Positions 1 to 8,254 of a stretch of 64,000 nt of DNA are shown one piece after another. Made by a program: the position numbers and the translations under genes. The notes under the pieces were generated by a model. That model was not told the origin of the DNA and ran no database searches. It saw only the letters and a program-made list of their open reading frames with translations. Each line of letters begins with the position of its first letter. The first letter of the stretch is position 1. Source of the stretch: GCA-2731375 sp002731375 (GTDB lineage Bacteria; Pseudomonadota; Alphaproteobacteria; GCA-2731375); assembly GCA_030752605.1 (NCBI GenBank), contig JASMDX010000017.1, positions 43,736-107,735 on the forward strand, read 5' to 3'.

Positions 1-1
1 A

Positions 2-772
2 GCGCAAGCCGGTTGCGTGGTGATCGATAATTCATCGGCCTTCCGCCTGGACCCCGATGTTCCCCTGGTGGTGCCGGAGGTCAACCCCCACGATTTGGCC
101 GGCTATGACCAGCGTAATATTATCGCCAATCCCAACTGCTCCACCGCGCAGCTGGTGGTAGCGCTGAAGCCTTTGCACGACCGGGCCAAGATCAAGCGCG
201 TGGTGGTCGCGACCTATCAGAGCACATCCGGTGCGGGGCGGGAACCCATGGACGAACTGTTCATCCAGACCAAGGGCATCTACGTCAACGATCAACCTAG
301 CCCACGGGAATTTCCCAAGCAGATCGCTTTCAATGTGATCCCGCAGATCGATGTCTTCATGGACGATGGCGATACCAAGGAAGAATGGAAGATGACGGCG
401 GAGACCAAGAAGATCATGGATCCGGCCATCAAGCTGACCGCGACCTGTGTACGGGTGCCCACCTTCGTCGGCCATGCCGAGGCAGTGAATATAGAGTTCG
501 AGCGCGAAATCGATGACGATGAGGCGCGAGAGATCCTGCGGGAGGCGCCGGGCTGCATGGTGGTGGATAAGCGCGAGCCGGGCGGCTATATCACGCCGGT
601 GGAATGCGTTGGTGAGTACGCGACGTTTATTTCCCGTATCCGTGTTGATCCGACCATTCCGAATGGTTTGAATATCTGGGTGGTGTCCGACAATCTGCGC
701 AAGGGCGCCGCCCTGAACGCGGTGCAGATCGCCGAGACGCTGGTATCGCGGTATTTGAAAAAAGCCGCCTAG
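2..772 (+). CDS. asd: aspartate-semialdehyde dehydrogenase, C-terminal part (5' end outside window)
   Basis: Aspartate-semialdehyde dehydrogenase reduces aspartyl phosphate with NADPH at the branch to lysine, threonine and methionine. The frame enters open from the left edge (AQAGCVVIDNSSAFR), so the start and the nucleotide-binding loop lie upstream; 256 of the usual 340 or so residues are present. The nucleophilic cysteine is in PNCSTAQ (codon 137-139). The substrate Arg and catalytic His are in RVPTFVGHAEAVNIEF, and the C-terminal helix LRKGAALNAVQIAE is conserved. No lesion is seen. The next gene starts 29 nt downstream, so co-transcription is possible. Confidence 0.95.
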   Translation, partial: AQAGCVVIDNSSAFRLDPDVPLVVPEVNPHDLAGYDQRNIIANPNCSTAQLVVALKPLHDRAKIKRVVVATYQSTSGAGREPMDELFIQTKGIYVNDQPSPREFPKQIAFNVIPQIDVFMDDGDTKEEWKMTAETKKIMDPAIKLTATCVRVPTFVGHAEAVNIEFEREIDDDEAREILREAPGCMVVDKREPGGYITPVECVGEYATFISRIRVDPTIPNGLNIWVVSDNLRKGAALNAVQIAETLVSRYLKKAA

Positions 773-801
773 AGCAGCCGTCAAATTTAGGGGATAGAAC
801 C

Positions 802-1683
802 TTGCCGAAAATTACTTCCGGTCCCGCCAGCCATATCTACTTCTCGCAACGCCTGCGTCTGCATTACGTGGATTGGGGCAACGAGGGCGCGCCGCCCATG
901 CTGTTGGTGCATGGCGGCCGGGATCATTGCCGTAACTGGGACTGGGTGGCGGAAGCCTTCCGCGATGAATACCACATCATCGCGCCGGACCTGCGTGGCC
1001 ACGGCGATAGCCAATGGAGCATGGGCGGTAGCTATACCATGCCCGAATATGTCTATGACATCGCCCATCTGGTGGATCAGAAGAACATGGCGCCGGTGAC
1101 CATCCTCAGCCATTCCCTGGGCGGCATGATCAGCCTGCAATATGCCGGCCTGCATCCCGACAGCGTCAAAAGCATCACGGCTATTGAAGGTTTGGGTTCC
1201 TCACCGGCCAACCTGGCCAAGAATGCTGGCAAGACGATTGATACCCGCCTGAATGAATGGGCCGAGGAGTTGCGGAAACTGTCGGGCCGCACGCCGCGCC
1301 GCTATGCATCTCTTGAAAACGCCTTCAAGCGGATGCAGGATGAGAACCCGCACCTGACCGAGGAACAGGCCCGGCATCTGACCGTGCATGGCGCCAACCA
1401 GAACGAGGACGGCACCTATAGCTGGAAGTTCGATAATTATGTCCGGATCTTCCGTCCCTATGGTTTGACCACCGACGATGTGCACCATTTATGGTCGCGC
1501 ATTACCTGCCCGACGCTGCTGGTTCGCGGTACGGAAAGCTGGGCCACGGACCCAGCCCAGGATGGCCGTCTGGAAAGCTTCCAGAACGCCACCGTCGTCG
1601 CCATCGAAGGGGCCGGCCACTGGGCCCATCATGATAGGTTGGATGTGTTCTTGGACCACGTTCGGAAGCATCTGGCGAATTAG
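802..1683 (+). CDS. alpha/beta hydrolase
   Basis: A 293-residue single-domain alpha/beta hydrolase, probably cytoplasmic because no signal peptide is visible. The oxyanion-hole strand is LLVHGGRDH, followed by DLRGHGDS. The nucleophile elbow SHSLGG carries Ser105 and the catalytic His is in EGAGHWAHHD near the C-terminus. The start is TTG at 802, behind a purine-rich AGGGGATAG; no in-frame ATG lies nearby. Esterase, C-C hydrolase and haloalkane dehalogenase-like activities all fit, so the substrate is not assigned. The MFS gene follows 70 nt downstream, which may suggest uptake and hydrolysis of one compound, but that is inference. Confidence 0.85.
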   Translation: MPKITSGPASHIYFSQRLRLHYVDWGNEGAPPMLLVHGGRDHCRNWDWVAEAFRDEYHIIAPDLRGHGDSQWSMGGSYTMPEYVYDIAHLVDQKNMAPVTILSHSLGGMISLQYAGLHPDSVKSITAIEGLGSSPANLAKNAGKTIDTRLNEWAEELRKLSGRTPRRYASLENAFKRMQDENPHLTEEQARHLTVHGANQNEDGTYSWKFDNYVRIFRPYGLTTDDVHHLWSRITCPTLLVRGTESWATDPAQDGRLESFQNATVVAIEGAGHWAHHDRLDVFLDHVRKHLAN

Positions 1684-1753
1684 CGGCCGCCAACGACCTC
1701 CCTTGGGTCTATTTCGTCTCTCGTTTTGGTTTTACGGTGGAAGGTGGTCTGAT

Positions 1754-3073
1754 GTGCTGCGGGTAATTTCAGATAGTTGGGCGCTCTTTTTGGGCCTTGG
1801 CCTAATCATGCTGGGCAATGGTCTGCAGGGTTCGTTGCTCGGGTTGCGGGCCTCGATGGAGGGCTTCGATGTCACCACCACAGGGTTGGTGATGTCCGGC
1901 TATTTTATCGGCCTGTTGGCCGGCGCCGCAATCGTGCCGAAATTCGTCGCCAGGGTTGGCCATATCCGCAGCTTCGGCGCCATGGCATCCCTGGCGTCCA
2001 CCTCGATCCTGCTGCACGCGGTCATCATCGATCCATGGGTGTGGTGGACCATGCGCTTCGTTACCGGCGTTGCTTATGCGGGCCTGTATATCGTGGCGGA
2101 AAGCTGGCTTAACGATGCCTCGGAAAACGAAACCCGCGGACAGTTGCTCAGCTTTTATATGTTGATTAGCCTGGGCGGCATGGCGGGCGGGCAGTTCATG
2201 TTGAATATCGCCTCTCCATCGTCCTATGAACTATTCGTGCTGATTTCGGTTTTTGTCAGTATTGCCGTCATTCCTATTCTGCTCTCGGTCAGCCGGGCGC
2301 CGGAATTCAACACATCTGAAACCGTGAGTGTTATCCAGCTTTTCAAGGTTTCGCCCCTGGGCGTTTTCGGCATGGGAGTGAATGGCGTCATGATGGGGGC
2401 GATCTTTGGCATGGCCGCCGTCTATGCCGCCGAGATTGGCCTTTCGGTGCGGGAAATATCCCTGTTCATGGGCGCCATCGTGCTGGGCGGGGCGTTTCTA
2501 CAATATCCCATCGGCAAGGCTTCCGATGTCATCGGGCGCCGCCAGGTCATCATCGCCACCTGCGCCGCCGGCGTCGCGGTTGCCGTCATCGCACCGGGAT
2601 TTGCTGGTCAATTCATGGCTAACAGCTGGTCTTCATATTTGGTGGTAGCCTTGATCGGCGGTCTGTCAACGCCGCTGTATGCATTATGTACCGCACATAC
2701 CAATGACTACCTTAATCCCAGCCAGATGGTGGCGGCCAGCGGCGCTTTGGTGCTGACGGCGGCGGTCGGATCATCCCTGGGCGCGCCGATTGCGGCCTTG
2801 GCCATGGATCTGGTTGGACCGGACGGGTTTTTTCATACTATCGCGGGCGCCATGGCGCTGTTGTGCCTGTACGCCATCTGGCGCAGCCTGCGCCGGGATG
2901 CGGTGGCGGTGGAGGAAATGGGCGATTTTGTCGCCCTGGCACCCACGCCCATGAGCGCGGTCATGAACCCGGATATCGAACTGGAAGAAATAGTCACGGC
3001 CTCGGATACAGATGCCGAAGCGGTCCAGGAAAGCTTCGCCGAACTGGTCGACGACATCGAAGGTCAGGAATAG
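1754..3073 (+). CDS. MFS transporter (YcaD-like)
   Basis: Major facilitator superfamily carrier of 439 residues. About twelve hydrophobic segments run from FLGLGLIMLGNGLQGSLLG to the segment around ALLCLYAIW, then a polar acidic cytoplasmic tail of about 60 residues. The loop between TM2 and TM3 (PKFVARVGHIRSFG) and the second-half loop GKASDVIGRRQVI are the usual MFS signatures. The general look is YcaD-like. I chose GTG at 1754, preceded by GGAAGGTGG, because the open frame upstream of it overlaps the hydrolase and reads as low-complexity out-of-frame sequence. The substrate is unknown. Confidence 0.85.
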   Translation: MLRVISDSWALFLGLGLIMLGNGLQGSLLGLRASMEGFDVTTTGLVMSGYFIGLLAGAAIVPKFVARVGHIRSFGAMASLASTSILLHAVIIDPWVWWTMRFVTGVAYAGLYIVAESWLNDASENETRGQLLSFYMLISLGGMAGGQFMLNIASPSSYELFVLISVFVSIAVIPILLSVSRAPEFNTSETVSVIQLFKVSPLGVFGMGVNGVMMGAIFGMAAVYAAEIGLSVREISLFMGAIVLGGAFLQYPIGKASDVIGRRQVIIATCAAGVAVAVIAPGFAGQFMANSWSSYLVVALIGGLSTPLYALCTAHTNDYLNPSQMVAASGALVLTAAVGSSLGAPIAALAMDLVGPDGFFHTIAGAMALLCLYAIWRSLRRDAVAVEEMGDFVALAPTPMSAVMNPDIELEEIVTASDTDAEAVQESFAELVDDIEGQE

Positions 3074-3124
3074 TGGGGGAGCAGGCTTACACTTTCTGGC
3101 GTTGAGCTTTGCGCTGTTGCTGCC

Positions 3125-3370
3125 TCACATCTTCAACGATAGAGATGAAGCGCCAAGGCCGTGACCGGGGGTCTCCGCGATAACGATCCGACGCAATTCG
3201 GCGATGGAATCGCCACACAATTGCAGGAACTGTGGGATCAGGCCAAGGGTCGTATCACCAAAGTCCGCCTTGCACAATGTCTCGAGGACGTTCGCGGTTT
3301 CCTGAACCTTTGTCGCGCCGAACTGGCTGAGAACACCGTTCAGTGCCTGATTTTGCCGCCTCGATACTTC
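3125..3370 (-). pseudogene. possible TetR-type regulator, C-terminal remnant
   Basis: An open stretch of 81 codons on the minus strand without a proper start; an in-frame TAA lies immediately upstream (3371-3373). The translation contains FLQLCGDSIAELRRIVIAET, which resembles the ligand-binding C-terminal half of TetR regulators of the AefR type. The DNA-binding N-terminal domain is absent from the sequence upstream. This is a weak, memory-based match. What favours it is a sensible amphipathic helix pattern in exactly one frame. If real, it is a decapitated repressor left between the MFS gene and the molybdenum-enzyme operon. Confidence 0.3.
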
Positions 3371-3566
3371 TTATTTCAGCCGATTCAGGACTGCCCGCCA
3401 TTACTACTCCCTCCGTCGCCGTGCAACGTGCGCGCATAACCAGCGCCGGGATGATCATCAACAATTAGCGCAAGCGACCCAGCGACGGCATCTATAGTAT
3501 TTGGGTAGGTAAAGGTATTGCTAAAATTAGCCAAAAAAATATGGCCTGAACAGCATTGCGGGATAT

Positions 3567-3741
3567 TCAAGTCTGCTGAGTATCAAGTGGTTCGAAATTG
3601 ATGACCACGCGATGCCTCGTTGCCTTGGCTATGCGGTTGAGAGTGCGCGTCGACGGCTTTTCCTTGCCGCCCTCCAGCCGTGCGATATAGGCCTGGGAGG
3701 GGCCCATTTTTTTTGGTCAATTCCTTCAGAGTCAGTTCGCG
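3567..3741 (-). pseudogene. XRE/HigA-type HTH regulator remnant (frameshifted, N-truncated)
   Basis: Minus strand. In one frame 3707-3567 encodes MGPSQAYIARLEGGKEKPST followed by TRTLNRIAKATRHRVVINFE, a clear helix-turn-helix of the XRE type with the usual YIARLEGGK recognition helix. The preceding helix RELTLKELTKK lies in another frame just upstream. The shift falls in a run of eight T (3707-3714, plus strand). An in-frame stop (3742-3744) precedes the first helix, so the true N-terminus is also missing. The family includes HigA-like antitoxins, but no toxin gene is visible. A sequencing error in the homopolymer could explain the shift but not the missing start. Confidence 0.6.
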
Positions 3742-3777
3742 TTAATGCACCCGTTTTATGCGAACATTCTAGCAAAA

Positions 3778-5391
3778 TTAAGCTGCCGTGCCCATTCTGA
3801 CTGGTGCTGCCCGGGTGCCGGAGCCGCGCTGCGGGACCTTAGACAATGCGAAGCCTTGCTGGTGGCTGGCTTTGGTGATTACCGTGACTTTCCACATGAT
3901 GCCTCCGGCCACGGCACCTAGGCCCGCCAAGGTGGTGACCAGGGGCTGCGTGGGCCACAGGCCGAGAAAAGCGGCGAAGCCAAGCAATGGCAGGGCGTGG
4001 CCGATCAGGCGCAGGGGTAGGTTGATGGCGGCCAGGACATTGCGCGGCATGGGGCCGATGCCGTTGCTGGCGGCGTTGGTGAAATAGTTGCGCCACAGGA
4101 TGGCGTTGATCACGGCAAGGGCGCCGCCCATGCCCGCCGCCAGGGGGGCGACTGAGTGCATCGCCGGATGCAGGGTGGCGGAGATCGCCAGCAGGCCCGC
4201 TCCTTCCAGCAAACCCGTGGCGATCAGCATCCAGGGCATCAACGGCGCGCGCCAGGCGGGGATACCCTTGCCCGCCGGCAGAATGCGTGCCTGGCAATAC
4301 AGGAACGCCGCCGCCTCGATCACTAGCAACAGATGCAGAATGCCCACTGGCCATAGCAGATCCAGCAGTAGGGTGGGATAGAACAGCGCCACCACATAGG
4401 TCTCCCGTGTCATCCAGGATGTTTGCGGACGCAGCAGCACGTTGAGGAAGCGCAGCTTGCGGGCGATTTCCAGGAATACGAAGAACAAGCCCATGGCCAT
4501 GCCCGCGCCGGCCACCACGTTGACGCCGACCAGAGCACCCTCGGATATGCCGCCCAGCAAATAGGCCAGCCAGGCCGTGATGATCAGCCCCGTGCTCATG
4601 CCGCCCAGGATAAAATTCATCGCCGCGCGCATGTCCCAGAATTTTTGCACCTTGCCGACTAGGGCATTGGCCGGGTCCTGCAGGGCCAACTCGTCCACGT
4701 CGTCCGTCGTGCGTTCCCGCCCCGGCATGCTGTTCGGCAGGCCATAGAGGTATTTGACCTGCGGGTCGTTGCCCAGCTCCGCATGCATCTGCACACTGTT
4801 GTCTTCACTGGTTAGCCGAGAAACGTTGCTGTCGGGATCATTGAAATCGCCGAAATGAATCGCCGTGGCAATGCAGGCATTGGCGCAGGCCGGCGTTGCC
4901 TCCGGGTCCACGCCGGGCGTCAGGCCATATGCCAGGCCGCTATCCACGTGCTCCACACAAAAGGTACATTTGTTGGCGACGCCGACGCGGTCGGCATGCG
5001 CGACCTGGGTTTCCTGGGCCGTGGGCTGGCCGTAGTACCATTTTTGCTCGTGCGCGATGTTGCGGGCCTGATAGGGGCAGGCTACGGCGCAATAGCCGCA
5101 ACCGATGCACAAATCGTAATCCATTGTGACCAGGCCGTCGGCCCGTTGCTTGGTGGCGCCCGTGGGGCAGACCGGCACGCAGGACGGCTCGGCGCAATGC
5201 TGACAGCCCGTGACCATGAACAGACGTTCCACGTTAGGGAAAGTTCCCAGCTCCACATCGATCACACGGCGCCACTGTACGCCGGGCGGGGTGTCATTGG
5301 AATGCTTGCAGGCGATGGTACAGGTTTGGCAACCGACACAGCTGTTCAGGTCGATCACCATCCCGAAACGCTTACTGGATAGATCGTTCAC
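3778..5391 (-). CDS. fused 4Fe-4S ferredoxin / NrfD-DmsC-type membrane subunit of a molybdenum oxidoreductase
   Basis: Electron-transfer and membrane-anchor subunit, 537 residues. Residues 1-230 are a DmsB/NrfC-type ferredoxin with four cysteine clusters: C18-x2-C21-x2-C24-x3-C28, then HCAEPSCVPVCPTGAT, CIGCGYCAVACPYQAR, and KCTFCVEH with CANACIATAI. Residues from about 255 to 520 hold eight or so hydrophobic segments of NrfD/DmsC type, which pass electrons to or from quinone. These are usually two polypeptides; here they are one. I chose the GTG start at 5391 because it overlaps the stop of the catalytic-subunit gene as GTGA, implying translational coupling. Phenylacetyl-CoA:acceptor oxidoreductase subunits (Pad) are the closest resemblance I recall. 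Complex partner identity is strong, substrate is not. Confidence 0.85.
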   Translation of the reverse strand: MNDLSSKRFGMVIDLNSCVGCQTCTIACKHSNDTPPGVQWRRVIDVELGTFPNVERLFMVTGCQHCAEPSCVPVCPTGATKQRADGLVTMDYDLCIGCGYCAVACPYQARNIAHEQKWYYGQPTAQETQVAHADRVGVANKCTFCVEHVDSGLAYGLTPGVDPEATPACANACIATAIHFGDFNDPDSNVSRLTSEDNSVQMHAELGNDPQVKYLYGLPNSMPGRERTTDDVDELALQDPANALVGKVQKFWDMRAAMNFILGGMSTGLIITAWLAYLLGGISEGALVGVNVVAGAGMAMGLFFVFLEIARKLRFLNVLLRPQTSWMTRETYVVALFYPTLLLDLLWPVGILHLLLVIEAAAFLYCQARILPAGKGIPAWRAPLMPWMLIATGLLEGAGLLAISATLHPAMHSVAPLAAGMGGALAVINAILWRNYFTNAASNGIGPMPRNVLAAINLPLRLIGHALPLLGFAAFLGLWPTQPLVTTLAGLGAVAGGIMWKVTVITKASHQQGFALSKVPQRGSGTRAAPVRMGTAA

Positions 5392-8135
5392 GAGCCGGTT
5401 CTCCGCAGCCTGAGATCCTTGCTGATCTTGACCCGCACGATGTCCGAGCCGCTGCCTGTGCCGTCTGTCAGTGACAAGGCGATATCCGTTACTGAATTCA
5501 GGCTGGGCAGGTTCAGATCCTTGGCGAAGGGCGTCGCCCAATGATCGAATTGGCCGATCATCAAAACCGTATCCGGGCGGATGCCGTGACGCAGCACGGC
5601 GTTGCCGTGGGTGATGCCCGTGGCGGATTCAATCACCACCGGGTCGCCTTGGTTGATGCCCATTTTCTGGGCCGACTGCATGTTCATGACAATGCCAGAA
5701 TGACCGGCGACATTCTCCGCCACTTCATAGATCAGCGGTAAGCCCACATTGGCACCCCAGGCGTATTGCATGCTGCGCGCGGTCAGGGCCCAAAACGGAT
5801 AATCGTCCGGCTCCTTGCCCATCTCGCGGACATAGTTGGTCCAGATTTCGGGGAAGGATTCGTACTTTGGCAGTGGATCGTAATCCTCCAACTGGCCATC
5901 CCACCATTCCACGCCGACCTCGTGCAGGCGGTTGGCCAGTTGCACGCCGTGGCGCTTAATACGTTCCTGGTAGGGCAGCTCAAATCGGATGCCCCGGTCC
6001 TTCATATAGGGGTAGAGGTACCATTCGCGCTGGGCGAAATCGCGTAGCATGTAGCCGTTTTCCTTGAACCAGGCGAGATCGTGGACTTCCTCGCCATTGG
6101 ATAGATCGTGGCTGGCGGCCTTGGCGATACGGTCCCAGATCTCCTCGACGCCATAGGCCACGTCTCCGTCCAGGCTGTAGTCGAACTGGTTGTTGACCAG
6201 CTTCATGCCGGCGGCGCCCTTGTTGATGGCCATGTTGTATTCGCCCAGGATACCGACGCGCTGGCAAATCTCGGTGGCGATATCGGTCATGTCCATGGCA
6301 TCAACCACGGGCTCCACCGCTGGCTGACGGATCATCCAGCCCTGATGCTTCCAGAACTGCTCGCCCGAGCCCGTGCCGCCGATGCGGCTGAGCTGTAGGC
6401 TTTCCAGATCCGTCGCTTCCGGCAGCACGATGTCGGCCATATGGTTGGTTTCATCTCTGGTGTAGGCGAAGGACAGCGTGAAGGGAAATTCCGCGATACG
6501 CTCGGCGATTTCCGGGGCGTTCCAGGACGATATGGCTGGGTTGGTGCGGTAACAGATCCACATATCGGGCAGGGTCGGACGCGGCCAATTGTCTGGCGCC
6601 TTCTTTTGGAACAGCCAGGGCAGATGGGCCGGGCCCAACGCCGGCGCCCAGGGCGAAGAGGAAGATAGCGGCACCAGGGAGTTATAGCCGTTGCGGATGC
6701 GCGGCTGGCTGGACCAGCCTTCTTTCGAGGTGTCGTTGAAGGGGAAGTCCATGATGCCGTCGCGGCTGGAGATGGCACTTAGATGCTTGTTGTTGGCCGG
6801 CCGGTTTAGGCGCACCTTGGTTCCCAGGTTCGATCCGGGTACTTCGATGGCGCCAACCAGGACGCTTAACAAGGTCCGGGCCCAGACCGCGTGATAGCCG
6901 CCTGGTCCGTTGTTGACGCTCTTACCCAGGGCCACGCCGACCGGGCGCAGGGGCAGCATTTCGCCCTCGATCTCGATCATTTCGCCCACCCGCGCATGGG
7001 CCACGAACTCATCACCCACACGCCGGATGGTTTCCGCCGGCACGTCGCACTCCGCCTCGGCCCAATCCGGCGTGTATTCCTCCATATGATCCAGAAGTAC
7101 CTGGAAGGCGGGCTTCACCTCCACGCCATCGTGGCGCCAAGCCTCTTCATCGGCGCCCAGTTCCAAACCCGTGACCTTGAAACAGCCGTCCAGGGCAGGA
7201 TCTTCAATATTGGCATCGAACGGCTTTGCCTGGCCGTCGGCCCGATCCCAGATCAGCGGTTTTTCTGTGCTGGGTTCGCGCATGTAATAGCCGTTTGGTC
7301 CCACCAGATAGGGCGAGGTGGTATCTTCTTTCAGGAAACGGACATCGCAGACCTCGGCCCAGTCCCGCTCCTTGATGATGCGGTGAATGACAGCGAACAG
7401 AAACGCCGCGTCGGTCTTGGCCTTGATGGGCACCCATTCCGCCGACATCGCACCCGTCACCGACAGATGCGGCTCTACCATGACGCGTTTCAAACCGCGC
7501 CGGCGTGCCTCAGCGCCGCGCCTGACGCCCGTGGCGCCGCCAGAGGCATCCACGTTTTTGCCGCAGTTAATGACGTATTCGCAATAGGGGCTGTCGACCT
7601 CCAGGGTAAAGGCGCGCTGCCACAACTCCCCATACAGATGTTCCGAGTGATAGCACTTCACCCCCTGGCCAGCGCCAAAGCCAAGGTCCGCCGGGCCCCA
7701 GGCCGCCAGAACAGCGGGGAAGCTGCCCATGAACCGGGTTGGCGTACCGCCGCCGCCGAAACTGACTGCCAGGCGCGGATAGCCCGAATTATCCTTCAGC
7801 CCCTTGGCGCGGATTTCCTTCATCTTGGCCGCGACCGTATCCAGGGCCTCATCCCAGCTGATGGGCACGAAGCCTGGATCTTCGTTGCGGCCTTTCTTCG
7901 GGTTGGTCCGCTTCATGGGCTGACTGACCCGGTTCGGATTGTAGGTTTTCTGCACCAGGCCATAGGCCTTCACGCATGGCGTACCCTGACCCGGATGCTG
8001 GCCGCAGATATTCAGGTTGGGTTCGATCCGCACCGCGACGCCGTTCTCGACCTCGACCTTGATCAGGTCCGGCCCTGAAACGCATTGGAAACAATAGGTC
8101 GGAACTTTTTTGTTTTCCGGCTTCGAACTGGTCAT
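5388..8135 (-). CDS. molybdopterin oxidoreductase catalytic subunit (DMSO-reductase family, PadB-like)
   Basis: Catalytic subunit of 915 residues. The N-terminus carries an Fe-S motif YCFQC followed by further cysteines in NICGQH and TPCVKAYG. MKRTNPKKG and PISWDEALD are the standard domain I signatures, and GVKCYHSEHLYGELW supplies a candidate Mo-ligand cysteine. The C-terminal MPT-binding domain is present. No twin-arginine signal is seen, so the enzyme should face the cytoplasm, as described for phenylacetyl-CoA:acceptor oxidoreductase, which it resembles from memory. That enzyme oxidises the methylene next to the CoA thioester to a 2-oxo acid. I chose ATG at 8135, since AAAGG lies eight bases upstream; the ATG at 8144 is too close to it. 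Other DMSO-reductase-family substrates cannot be excluded. Confidence 0.85.
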   Translation of the reverse strand: MTSSKPENKKVPTYCFQCVSGPDLIKVEVENGVAVRIEPNLNICGQHPGQGTPCVKAYGLVQKTYNPNRVSQPMKRTNPKKGRNEDPGFVPISWDEALDTVAAKMKEIRAKGLKDNSGYPRLAVSFGGGGTPTRFMGSFPAVLAAWGPADLGFGAGQGVKCYHSEHLYGELWQRAFTLEVDSPYCEYVINCGKNVDASGGATGVRRGAEARRRGLKRVMVEPHLSVTGAMSAEWVPIKAKTDAAFLFAVIHRIIKERDWAEVCDVRFLKEDTTSPYLVGPNGYYMREPSTEKPLIWDRADGQAKPFDANIEDPALDGCFKVTGLELGADEEAWRHDGVEVKPAFQVLLDHMEEYTPDWAEAECDVPAETIRRVGDEFVAHARVGEMIEIEGEMLPLRPVGVALGKSVNNGPGGYHAVWARTLLSVLVGAIEVPGSNLGTKVRLNRPANNKHLSAISSRDGIMDFPFNDTSKEGWSSQPRIRNGYNSLVPLSSSSPWAPALGPAHLPWLFQKKAPDNWPRPTLPDMWICYRTNPAISSWNAPEIAERIAEFPFTLSFAYTRDETNHMADIVLPEATDLESLQLSRIGGTGSGEQFWKHQGWMIRQPAVEPVVDAMDMTDIATEICQRVGILGEYNMAINKGAAGMKLVNNQFDYSLDGDVAYGVEEIWDRIAKAASHDLSNGEEVHDLAWFKENGYMLRDFAQREWYLYPYMKDRGIRFELPYQERIKRHGVQLANRLHEVGVEWWDGQLEDYDPLPKYESFPEIWTNYVREMGKEPDDYPFWALTARSMQYAWGANVGLPLIYEVAENVAGHSGIVMNMQSAQKMGINQGDPVVIESATGITHGNAVLRHGIRPDTVLMIGQFDHWATPFAKDLNLPSLNSVTDIALSLTDGTGSGSDIVRVKISKDLRLRRTGS

Positions 8136-8185
8136 GCGGCGCATCCTTTAATGAGGCTCGTCGGACAATACGCTATCACGGGCTA

Positions 8186-8213
8186 TTCATGGAACGCAAA
8201 GCGCGGCTACAAT
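8186..8213 (+). promoter_or_regulatory. possible sigma-70 promoter of the 8.3-13.8 kb operon
   Basis: TTCATG, a 16-nt spacer and TACAAT precede the thiolase start by about 40 nt. The -10 matches consensus at five of six positions, the -35 only at three. The intergenic region separates divergent operons and is the only place for a promoter of the plus-strand genes. It contains no obvious palindrome. Confidence 0.3.
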
Positions 8214-8254
8214 CGGCTAACATTGAATAAGAAGATTTGTTGGAGGAGCGGACC

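Noticed and set aside
6891..8078. A 395-codon open frame antisense to the molybdenum catalytic subunit
   Set aside because: It is the mirror of a well-conserved gene in GC-rich DNA, has no ribosome-binding site, and its translation is His/Arg/Gly-rich without motifs.
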